NCBI GenBank assembly: GCA_910585535.1
Contig: CAJUFK010000043.1
Location: 1 to 23,003 of the forward strand
Direction: 5' to 3'
Length of the DNA: 23,003 bases
From: an uncultured Angelakisella sp.
Lineage (GTDB): Bacteria > Bacillota > Clostridia > Oscillospirales > Ruminococcaceae
Made by a program: the position numbers and the translations under genes. The notes under the pieces are model-generated. The model was not told the DNA's origin, searched no databases, and worked only from the letters and a program-made list of their open reading frames with translations. Positions 1 through 5,772 of this stretch are shown here, piece after piece (positions within the stretch are counted from its first letter, which is position 1; every line of letters begins with the position of its first letter).

Positions 1-60
1 GGCGCTCTTTGCCTCCTTTCTGCCGCGGCAGAAAGGAGGTCCGCCGGAAGGGCAAGCGCC
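1..60. repeat. Large intergenic hairpin with 28-bp palindrome
   Basis: Positions 12-39 are a perfect 28-bp palindrome (left half CCTCCTTTCTGCCG, right half its reverse complement). It sits inside a looser outer stem formed by GGCGCT...TTGCC at the left edge and GGCAAGCGCC at 51-60. It has no trailing T run, so it is not a clear terminator. The last bases of the window (TTTTCTGCCG) resemble its left arm, so it may belong to the same dispersed hairpin family. No gene is visible here. The left edge of the window may truncate a larger element. Confidence 0.6.
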
Positions 61-97
61 GTTGAGCCATCAACCGCTGCCATTCCCCAGGATGGAA

Positions 98-132
98 TCC
101 AAGCCTTTTCAAAGGCTTGAGCGAAACTTTTA
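98..132 (-). repeat. Dispersed hairpin repeat, inverted relative to the one at 22828
   Basis: A perfect hairpin (AAGCCTTT, TC loop, AAAGGCTT; 20-bp palindrome at 100-119) is followed by GAGCGAAACTTTTA. Read on the minus strand it gives TAAAAGTTTCGCTCAAGCC then the second arm. This matches TAAAGTTTTCGTCCACC plus CTTTTTCAAAAGG at 22828-22858. The two therefore look like diverged copies of one hairpin repeat in opposite orientation. It could double as a weak terminator for whatever lies to the left. This is a comparison by eye. Confidence 0.5.
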
Positions 133-231
133 GAAGCGGTATTCATAACCGGAAGATGCCAGATGGGCGAGGGATTTTCCGTCCTGCAAGGCACAAAAAC
201 GCAGTCCAGCCTTTATGAATATAGGTTCTTA
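127..231 (+). mobile_element. MITE-like repeat, family 1, copy A
   Basis: This ~105-bp stretch is a clear direct copy of 2382-2491, sharing blocks such as GTATTCATAACCG, GATGCCAGATGGGCG, CCGTCCTGCAAGGCA and AAAACGCAGTCCAGCCTTTA. Its ends are imperfect inverted repeats: TTAGAAGCGGTATTCATAA on the left, and TAAGAACCTATATTCATAA reading inward from the right. It contains no ORF of its own. Short length, terminal inverted repeats and two copies suggest a non-autonomous miniature element or a structured intergenic repeat. No transposase is present in the window. Confidence 0.6.
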
Positions 232-295
232 TACTTCGGGTAAGATCTGTGTTGCCTGGAATGCAGCCGGCGTCCGCACAGGGAGGTGGTACATC

Positions 296-922
296 GTGAC
301 ACCAAAAGAATTGAATAAGTCCATGACAATTCTGCTGGACGGCCTGCTGGCAGATACGGGCTTTTCCAAGAAGCGAATTGGACGATTGATTAGAAGAGAA
401 AACGGCTGCCAGCAATTTTTCGTTTTTTATTTTACCGGAATGCGGTTTTCAAATGGTTGTAGTCTGACAGGTAATTTAATGTTTTCTTTTCCGGAGGTAG
501 ACAAACTTACGGCCCGGTTTCTTGGGGAAGAGTACGACAAGCTGATGTCTACCGGATTAAAACCTTTTTATGCAGTTGTTCCTGGACAGCCTATATTGAA
601 ATACAAATATTACTTTGAGGAACCTCTTGAACAATTTGTAGAAATGGTTGCAAATGATTTCCGGCTTTATGCAATTCCTTTTTTTGAGCAGTTTAATACG
701 TTAAGCAAACTGGAAGCTTCTTTTGACCAGATGTTAAAAGAAGGTACCGGTATGAAATTCAGTGTGCGAACCGGTAAGCAAGGCAAGGGCGGCGGGTGCT
801 GTATTGCTGCTGCACTTTGTCTTTTAGAAGAATGGGAGAAACTCCGGCTTTTTCTTAAAGAGACAGATTTGCTGTTGGATGAGCATAGAGAACGAATTGA
901 CGAATATGTTTCCGACCATTAG
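296..922 (+). CDS. DUF4304-like protein of unknown function
   Basis: The protein has 208 residues from a GTG start preceded by GGGAGGTGG with a 6-base spacer. An upstream in-frame ATG at 215 lacks a ribosome site and overlaps the family 1 repeat, so the GTG is preferred. The N-terminus carries a helix plus 'GFSKKRIGRLIRR', then an alternating strand region (FFVFYFTGMRFSNGCSL). A later segment, 'YYFEEPLEQFVEMVANDF' followed by 'YAIPFFEQFNTLSKL', resembles the helical end of DUF4304-type proteins. No catalytic motif or membrane segment is visible. The gene is clearly AT-richer than its neighbours and stands alone between two repeat elements, which suggests acquisition by transfer. It may be an orphan immunity-type or accessory protein; the family assignment is tentative. 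Confidence 0.7.
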   Translation: MTPKELNKSMTILLDGLLADTGFSKKRIGRLIRRENGCQQFFVFYFTGMRFSNGCSLTGNLMFSFPEVDKLTARFLGEEYDKLMSTGLKPFYAVVPGQPILKYKYYFEEPLEQFVEMVANDFRLYAIPFFEQFNTLSKLEASFDQMLKEGTGMKFSVRTGKQGKGGGCCIAAALCLLEEWEKLRLFLKETDLLLDEHRERIDEYVSDH

Positions 923-952
923 CGGGGCTTTCATCGTTTTGGTGAAAGCCGC
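922..952 (+). terminator. Possible weak terminator hairpin
   Basis: Directly after the stop codon, GGCTTTCA (926-933) pairs with TGAAAGCC (943-950), extended by GC/GC pairs outside a GG bulge. No T run follows, so termination here would be weak. Confidence 0.35.
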
Positions 953-983
953 CTTGGCAAGAGCCTTTACAGCCACAACCCAG

Positions 984-1076
984 GACTCCAGGCACAACCC
1001 AAGTCCCAGCACAACCCTTAGGCGCGGAGCGGCGGGGAGGGTGTGCCTGCGGGCGCTAGCCCGCATTTTCTTTTTT
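984..1076 (+). repeat. Promoter-upstream repeat, family 2, copy A
   Basis: This stretch matches the reverse complement of 8668-8771 over blocks including GACTCCAGGCACAACC, CCAGCACAACCCTTAGG, CGCGGAGCG and GTGCCTGCGG. CACAACCC recurs three times at about 20-base spacing at its start (the first just upstream). It ends in a hairpin (GCGGGC, GCTA, GCCCGC) followed by ATTTTCTTTTTT, which would work as an intrinsic terminator for readthrough from the left. The glycosyltransferase promoter begins 8 bases later. The other copy is placed the same way upstream of glyA. Confidence 0.65.
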
Positions 1077-1083
1077 CTGGGAA

Positions 1084-1112
1084 TTGTAACCTGTCCAAGA
1101 ATGTGATATACT
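1084..1112 (+). promoter_or_regulatory. Sigma-A promoter of the glycosyltransferase gene
   Basis: TTGTAA (1084-1089), a 17-base spacer and TATACT (1107-1112), with TG one base upstream of the -10 (extended -10). Transcription would start near 1119, giving a leader of about 45 bases before the ATG at 1165. Confidence 0.7.
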
Positions 1113-1164
1113 AAACGTATATATGGAGAACCCTTGGGAAAGCGTTTGTGAGGAGGCACTTGTC

Positions 1165-2334
1165 ATGCGCGTTGCTCTGTTTACCGAAACTTACCTGCCC
1201 CATATCAATGGGGTGGTCACCCATGTGAAGATTCTCCGGGACGGCCTGATCCAGCTGGGGCATGAGGTGCTGGTGGTCACCGCTGATGCCGACGCCCGGC
1301 GCCATTATGTGGAGGACGGCATCCTCCATTGCCCTGCCCACACCTCCCGGAAATTCTACAACTACAGCCTCAGCCTGCCAATCAGCAACTCCCGCCTGCG
1401 GCTGGTGCGGGAGTTTGCCCCGGACATCATCCACATCCACAACGAATTCGGCATTGGAATGTCGGGGCTCCTCTGCGCCAAGATCCTCCGGGTGCCCCTT
1501 GTTTATACCCTCCATACCATGTACGATGACTACATTTACTACGTCGCGCCAAAGCCCTTTGTAAAGGCGGCTACCGACGTATCCCATCACTACTTTAAGT
1601 TTATCGCCAAGCATTCCAACGCCCTCACCGGCCCCTCCCAGAAGTGCCAGGAGTATTTCCGCCTCACCGGCCTCAAGAAGGACGTCAATGTCATTCCCAA
1701 CGCGGTGGAGGTGGACCAGTTCTCCCCCCGGAAGGTGGAGGACTCGGTTAAGGAGGAGCTGCGGGAAAAGTGCGGCATCCGGCCCGGCTCCATGGTGGCC
1801 TGCTTTGTAGGCCGCCTGGGGCGGGAAAAGAGCGTGGACGTTTTGCTGGATTACTGGAAGGAAGCCGTCAGCCCAGGGGATAACATCCACCTGGTGGTCA
1901 TTGGGGATGGTCCGGTGCGCCCGGAGCTGGAGCGCCAGGCCGAGGAGCTGGGCCTGGGGGAGATGGTGACCTTCACCGGAAAGGTGGAGCATGAGGACCT
2001 GCCCCCCTACTATGCCCTTTGCGACGTCTATGTCACCGCCTCCCTGTCGGATACCAACTCCATCTCCATGCTGGAGGGGATGTGTTCCGGCCTGCCGGTG
2101 CTGCAGCGCACCGATCCCCTTAACGCCGATCAGGTCCGTGACGGTAAGAATGGCTTTAACTTTAACTCCCCGGAGGAGATGATCCAGAAGCTCCGGCAGA
2201 TCCAGTCCATGGACCCGGAGGTCCTCCAGGGCTTTAAGCAGTCGGTGATCGACTCCATTCGGGAGAACGGCGCCCGGGAGCTGGCGGAGCGCACCCTGGT
2301 GGTCTACGAGCGGGTGCTGAGAAAGAAGAGCTAA
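1165..2334 (+). CDS. Glycosyltransferase family 4 (diacylglycerol glucosyltransferase-like)
   Basis: The protein has 389 residues. ATG 1165 is chosen because it follows GAGGAGG by 8 bases and gives the canonical GT4 start 'MRVALFTETYLPHINGVVTH'; an in-frame ATG at 1123 would lie almost at the predicted transcript start. It has two Rossmann (GT-B) halves. The N-terminal half binds the acceptor ('DIIHIHNEFGIG' ~88-98, 'YTLHTMYDDY' ~114-123). The C-terminal half binds the nucleotide sugar ('FVGRLGREKSVDVLL' ~214-228, 'VVIGDGPVRPELE' ~244-256). The family E-x7-E motif reads D296-x7-E304, so the first acidic residue is Asp. It resembles the Firmicutes enzymes that add hexoses to diacylglycerol at the inner membrane face; no signal peptide is present. 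It is monocistronic, with its own promoter and strong terminator. The exact acceptor cannot be told from sequence. Confidence 0.88.
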   Translation: MRVALFTETYLPHINGVVTHVKILRDGLIQLGHEVLVVTADADARRHYVEDGILHCPAHTSRKFYNYSLSLPISNSRLRLVREFAPDIIHIHNEFGIGMSGLLCAKILRVPLVYTLHTMYDDYIYYVAPKPFVKAATDVSHHYFKFIAKHSNALTGPSQKCQEYFRLTGLKKDVNVIPNAVEVDQFSPRKVEDSVKEELREKCGIRPGSMVACFVGRLGREKSVDVLLDYWKEAVSPGDNIHLVVIGDGPVRPELERQAEELGLGEMVTFTGKVEHEDLPPYYALCDVYVTASLSDTNSISMLEGMCSGLPVLQRTDPLNADQVRDGKNGFNFNSPEEMIQKLRQIQSMDPEVLQGFKQSVIDSIRENGARELAERTLVVYERVLRKKS

Positions 2335-2339
2335 AGGGC

Positions 2340-2386
2340 AAAAGCGTTCCCCCTGGTCCTGTCCGGACCGCCGGGGGAACGCTTTT
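2340..2386. terminator. Strong bidirectional intrinsic terminator
   Basis: AAAAGCGTTCCCCC (2340-2353) pairs perfectly with GGGGGAACGCTTTT (2373-2386), with further GC pairing inside. It sits 6 bases after the glycosyltransferase stop and can also stop the convergent minus-strand operon ending at 2504. The closing T run runs directly into the family 1 repeat. Confidence 0.85.
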
Positions 2387-2491
2387 AGAATCTGTATTCA
2401 TAACCGGGGGATGCCAGATGGGCGGGGGGTTTCCGTCCTGCAAGGCATAAAAACGCAGTCCAGCCTTTACGGTTGTGAATACGGCTTCTTA
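2382..2491 (+). mobile_element. MITE-like repeat, family 1, copy B
   Basis: This ~110-bp stretch is the second direct copy of the element at 127-231. Its terminal inverted repeats are better kept: TTAGAATCTGTATTCATAAC on the left against TAAGAAGCCGTATTCACAAC reading inward from the right, about 18 of 22 positions identical. It abuts the T run of the upstream terminator, as copy A abuts the T run after its own hairpin. No ORF is inside. The two copies bracket the DUF4304-like gene and the glycosyltransferase. Confidence 0.65.
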
Positions 2492-2503
2492 GCTTGGAAG
2501 TGG

Positions 2504-3283
2504 TCAGACCATCCCCAGGAACCGCCAGAGATTCCACCCGGAGATAACCGCCAGAAAGGCCAGCATCCAGGTGAAAAAGCGGTCCACCTTGGTGTTGTCC
2601 ATCTTTTTTACCAGGGCGCTTCCCAGGAAGCCGCCCCCTACCCCTCCGGCAATCATCAGCCCCAGCATCACCGGGGAAAACTCCGGCACCCGTCCCCCCA
2701 GCAGGGTGGAAAGGAAGCTGGCGGTTTGGGAAAAGAGGATGATATAGATGGAGTTTACCGCGCAGGTCTTGGAATCCATGGAGAAGAGAAAGGCCAGCAG
2801 GGCGATATTCAGCGGCCCGCCGCCGATCCCCAGAAAGGCGGAGAGCATCCCCAGGGAGAGCCCGGCCAATGCCGTTACCGCCAGATTTTTCACCTGGTAT
2901 GTCGGGATTTTCCCCTTGCCCTTCATAAAGAGGAACACCGCCAGCAGCATCAGGAGGAGCAGGGTGGACTGGACCACCCCTACCACCCCGGCGGGGAAGC
3001 CGGCCCGCACCAGGTCAAAAACCCATTTCCCCAGCAGCCCCCCCAGGGCGGCCCCCAGGGCCAGGGGGGTGGAGGAGGCCCGGTCGATTTTGGCCCCGGT
3101 GTTCCGCAGCAGGGAAACAACGGACATGGCTAAGACGGTGCAGCCGGAAAGAAAGCTGATGGTGGACACCGGCAGGCCGGACACCGCGTCCAGAACCGGC
3201 TTGATGATGACCCCGCCGCCAATGCCGGAGATAGCCCCGGCGGTGGTAGCCCCCAGGCTGATGAGAAAGGCAAACAGTTCCAT
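2504..3283 (-). CDS. TauE/SafE (TSUP) family permease
   Basis: The protein has 259 residues and is strongly hydrophobic, with about eight membrane segments in two homologous halves. Each half carries the family signature: 'SGIGGGVIIKPVL' near 19-31 and 'LGIGGGPLNIALL' near 151-163. TSUP proteins move small anions such as sulfite, sulfonates or organic acids across the cytoplasmic membrane; the substrate here is unknown. The ATG lies 6 bases after the stop of the LarA-like gene, so it is the last gene of a three-gene operon and may carry the substrate or product of the two enzymes. Its ribosome site (GGGAAG) lies within the end of the upstream gene. It ends before the shared terminator at 2340-2386. 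Confidence 0.88.
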   Translation of the reverse strand: MELFAFLISLGATTAGAISGIGGGVIIKPVLDAVSGLPVSTISFLSGCTVLAMSVVSLLRNTGAKIDRASSTPLALGAALGGLLGKWVFDLVRAGFPAGVVGVVQSTLLLLMLLAVFLFMKGKGKIPTYQVKNLAVTALAGLSLGMLSAFLGIGGGPLNIALLAFLFSMDSKTCAVNSIYIILFSQTASFLSTLLGGRVPEFSPVMLGLMIAGGVGGGFLGSALVKKMDNTKVDRFFTWMLAFLAVISGWNLWRFLGMV

Positions 3284-3289
3284 GGCGGC

Positions 3290-4741
3290 TTACTTCCCGT
3301 CCTTCATGCAAAGGTGGACGGCGGCGGTGGTGAAGGTCTTGGGCAGGGCAAGGATGTTGGGGTTCGGCCCTGTGAACTTCTTCATGGCGTCGGCCAGGGC
3401 CTCCTCCACGGTGGCACGGGTCTTGAGGCCCATCCCCCGGGCGATGCCCGGCTCCCGGGCCCCCACGATGTAGATGGCGCTGGTGTGTTCCTCCGCCAGA
3501 TGGCCGCAGCTCATCATGGAGAACCCGTGGAAGGGATGGAAGGCGTTGGCAAAGCGGTACTTGCGGATGTACTCCTCCTTGGTGGCGAAGTATTCCCCGT
3601 ACCGGTTCATGTCGGGAAGGATGTTCATGGAGTCGTGCTGGAACATCTCGTACAGCTCCCGGAGATAGGGCCACCGCTCCTCGTGGAACCACCCGTCGCA
3701 GATGGAGGAGACAATAAAGACGCACCGGTCGGACATGATCCGCTTGTGGCGGATGACCTGGGCGGAAAGGGCCTGCATCATCTGGATGGGGTTGGTGCCC
3801 ATGCCGTTGCCGTAGTGGAAGTTAGTGGGCATCCCAAAGACGATGATGTCGTATTTCTTCTCGGCCCAATGGACATAGGTCCGCTTGTCGGCAATCTCCC
3901 AGCTAAGGGGCTGCATCTCCTTGGCCCAGCCGGAGAAAATGGCGATCTGCCGGGATTTGGTGTCCAAAACGGCGTCACAGCAGAAGAACTTTTTGCCCAT
4001 CTTTTCTTCCATGAGCATCCCGTGCTGGTCGAACTTGCCCCGCATGACGCTTTTGGTGGAGACAGGGACAAAGTCGGGCTGGTGCATCACCTGGGGGACA
4101 TGGTGGGAGGAGATGGAACGCCAATGGGTGATGCCGGTGGCGCAGTGCTTGTACCCGCCGGAATATCCGCCGTAGGGATTTCCCTGGGTATGGCCGATGA
4201 GGATGGCGATGTCTGCGTCAAAGACGTACTTGTTCATGATGACGTGGTCCCCGGCGGCGGTGAAGCCCAGATCCACCAAATGGTCGTAATCCTCGCTGTC
4301 GTGGCTGGTGATCTGGCCGGAGGGGTAGAACTCCCCGAACAGCTCCTCCCCTAGGATGGTCTTCATCTCCGGCACGGTGGCGCGGGGATGGAGGCCGTTG
4401 GAGAAGAGGAGGAGGATGTCCTTCTTTGCCACCCCGGCGGCGTACAGTTCGTCCAGGCAGGCCCGAATGGCAACCTTGCGGTGGCTGGTGGGCTGGTTGC
4501 CCCCCTTGACAATGTCGGGGATGACAAAGACCACCGTTTTGCCGGGGCCGGCCAGCTCCTTCAGGGCGGGCATCCCAATGGGATTGCGGATGCTCTCCAG
4601 GGTGGCGTTGTAAAGGCTGTCCCAATCCTGGGGCAGGCAGGCGGGGTCGGGGACCGTCTCCCCGGGGATAAAGACTTCGGTGGAATCGGGCAGCTGGGCG
4701 TTCATCATGCCGTTGCCGTACTCAAACTGAAACTCTTTCAT
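3290..4741 (-). CDS. LarA-like nickel-dependent racemase homologue
   Basis: The protein has 483 residues. The ATG follows AAAGGAGG by 9 bases and lies 15 bases after the upstream TPI-like gene. The LarA/DUF2088 fold is indicated by 'FSNGLHPRATVPEM' near 113-126, which matches the family GTH(R)P..T..E segment with a metal-binding His (His118). 'GGYSGGYK' at 191-198 places Lys198 at the pincer-cofactor lysine (Lys184 of Lactobacillus LarA). 'SSHH' at 211-214 places His214 at the third ligand position, at the expected 16-residue spacing. The residue 10 before the lysine, where LarA has His174, is Asn188. It is longer than typical LarA (about 420-430). Characterised homologues racemise or epimerise 2-hydroxyacids using a nickel pincer nucleotide made by LarB, LarC and LarE; none of those genes is in this window. 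The substrate is unknown, and the Asn change argues for a non-lactate substrate. Confidence 0.85.
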   Translation of the reverse strand: MKEFQFEYGNGMMNAQLPDSTEVFIPGETVPDPACLPQDWDSLYNATLESIRNPIGMPALKELAGPGKTVVFVIPDIVKGGNQPTSHRKVAIRACLDELYAAGVAKKDILLLFSNGLHPRATVPEMKTILGEELFGEFYPSGQITSHDSEDYDHLVDLGFTAAGDHVIMNKYVFDADIAILIGHTQGNPYGGYSGGYKHCATGITHWRSISSHHVPQVMHQPDFVPVSTKSVMRGKFDQHGMLMEEKMGKKFFCCDAVLDTKSRQIAIFSGWAKEMQPLSWEIADKRTYVHWAEKKYDIIVFGMPTNFHYGNGMGTNPIQMMQALSAQVIRHKRIMSDRCVFIVSSICDGWFHEERWPYLRELYEMFQHDSMNILPDMNRYGEYFATKEEYIRKYRFANAFHPFHGFSMMSCGHLAEEHTSAIYIVGAREPGIARGMGLKTRATVEEALADAMKKFTGPNPNILALPKTFTTAAVHLCMKDGK

Positions 4742-4756
4742 GGGTGGCGTCCTCCT

Positions 4757-5599
4757 TTATTCTCGACCAAAATAAGTGTGGATGATCTCGATGTACTCCT
4801 TGGGGTAGAAGCCGATCTCCCCGGTGAACCGGGTGAGGGCGATGAGGCCGCCGTCCATCTCCGGGATGGAGGCCAGCATGGCGGCGTTGTCGGTTTTGAG
4901 GCCACCGCCGTAGACCACCGGCAGCCCCCCGGTGATCCCTTTGATGACCTGGGCCACCTCCTGGATGAACTCCTTTCCCGGAGGGGTCTTTCCGGGGCCG
5001 ATGGCCCACACCGGCTCGTAGGCGATGACCACCTTCCCCCCGGCGGTGTCGACGCCATCCAGACCGACGGAAAGCTGCTCACGAAGCACCTCGTCCCGGC
5101 GGGGGGATTCCTCGGCGGTTTCCCCGATGCAGTACAGGACGTTAAGGCCGGCCTCGGCGGCCCGGCGGACCTCCTGGTTGAGAATCCGGTTTACGGCGGC
5201 GCTGTCCTGGACTCCGGCCTCGGCTAGAATGCCGGCCTTGTCCCGGCGCTCCTCACAGTGTCCGATCATGGTCCACTGGCACCCCATAACGGCGGCGGCA
5301 TGGGCGGTCCGTCCGGTGGTGAAGGCCCCAAAGTTCCCCCCCACGGCGGTGTCCTGACGGAACACCCCCTGGCACCCCAGCTCCACCGGGGAATCGGGCA
5401 TAAGGGCGGCGGCGGCTTTTAGGATGTGGGCCTCGGGAAAAAAGATGGGGAAGCGGCACTCCCCCACCAGGGGGCAGAGCCTTTCCTGGACGCCGGTGAC
5501 CACAGCGGCCCCCCACTTGGGCATAGGGGCCAGGCGGTTGACGCCCCCCAGCTCCGGGGGGATGTCAAACCGTTTCAGGTTGAGAAAGATGTACTTCAT
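4757..5599 (-). CDS. Divergent triosephosphate isomerase-family protein
   Basis: The protein has 280 residues, against about 250 for housekeeping TPI. The ATG at 5599 follows AAAGGATGG by 6 bases; a further-upstream TTG at 5626 has no ribosome site. The TIM-barrel catalytic set is kept: Asn7 and Lys9 in 'LNLKRF' (N-x-K), His114 in 'MIGHCEERR', Glu195 in 'AYEPVWAIGPGKTPPG' with the flexible loop 6, and 'YGGG' at 230-233 as the phosphate-binding turn. The IGHSERR motif has an extra Glu and Cys for Ser, and the C-terminus replaces the usual 'GGASL' with 'IALTRFTGEIGF'. This argues for an isomerase of another phosphorylated sugar, such as the TPI-like erythrulose-phosphate isomerases, rather than the glycolytic enzyme. 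It is first gene of the operon with the LarA-like and TSUP genes, behind a promoter with two dyads. Confidence 0.85.
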   Translation of the reverse strand: MKYIFLNLKRFDIPPELGGVNRLAPMPKWGAAVVTGVQERLCPLVGECRFPIFFPEAHILKAAAALMPDSPVELGCQGVFRQDTAVGGNFGAFTTGRTAHAAAVMGCQWTMIGHCEERRDKAGILAEAGVQDSAAVNRILNQEVRRAAEAGLNVLYCIGETAEESPRRDEVLREQLSVGLDGVDTAGGKVVIAYEPVWAIGPGKTPPGKEFIQEVAQVIKGITGGLPVVYGGGLKTDNAAMLASIPEMDGGLIALTRFTGEIGFYPKEYIEIIHTYFGRE

Positions 5600-5651
5600 A
5601 GCGGACCATCCTTTCTGTTCTTCCAATGGGGGGAGAAACCATCCCCGCCCC

Positions 5652-5670
5652 GGTACAACCCTATTGTACC
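5652..5670 (-). promoter_or_regulatory. Operator-like perfect inverted repeat over the -10 of the TPI-LarA-TSUP operon
   Basis: GGTACAACCCTATTGTACC is a perfect inverted repeat with 7-base arms and a 5-base centre. On the minus strand its left arm contains TACAAT, a good -10 hexamer, about 53 bases from the TPI-like ATG. No convincing -35 lies at 16-18 bases (the best is TTGGGC at 20 bases). A bound regulator could therefore block or be needed for this promoter. Confidence 0.55.
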
Positions 5671-5698
5671 AAAGGATGGGGCCGGGATGCCCAAAAAA

Positions 5699-5718
5699 TT
5701 ACCCAAACGATTGCGTAA
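5699..5718. promoter_or_regulatory. LacI-type-like operator dyad
   Basis: TTACCCAAACGATTGCGTAA is an interrupted dyad with a central CG (TTACnCAAnC/GnTTGnGTAA), the layout typical of LacI-family operators. It lies about 47 bp, centre to centre, upstream of the dyad over the -10 of the TPI-like operon, between that promoter and the rarA stop. The catabolite (cre) TG...CA ends are absent, so CcpA is less likely than a specific LacI-type regulator. Confidence 0.4.
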
Positions 5719-5772
5719 GCGGACATCCCGCCTGGCCCGTTTTTCTCCGGGGACGGCGCAGCCGGGCGGTTC

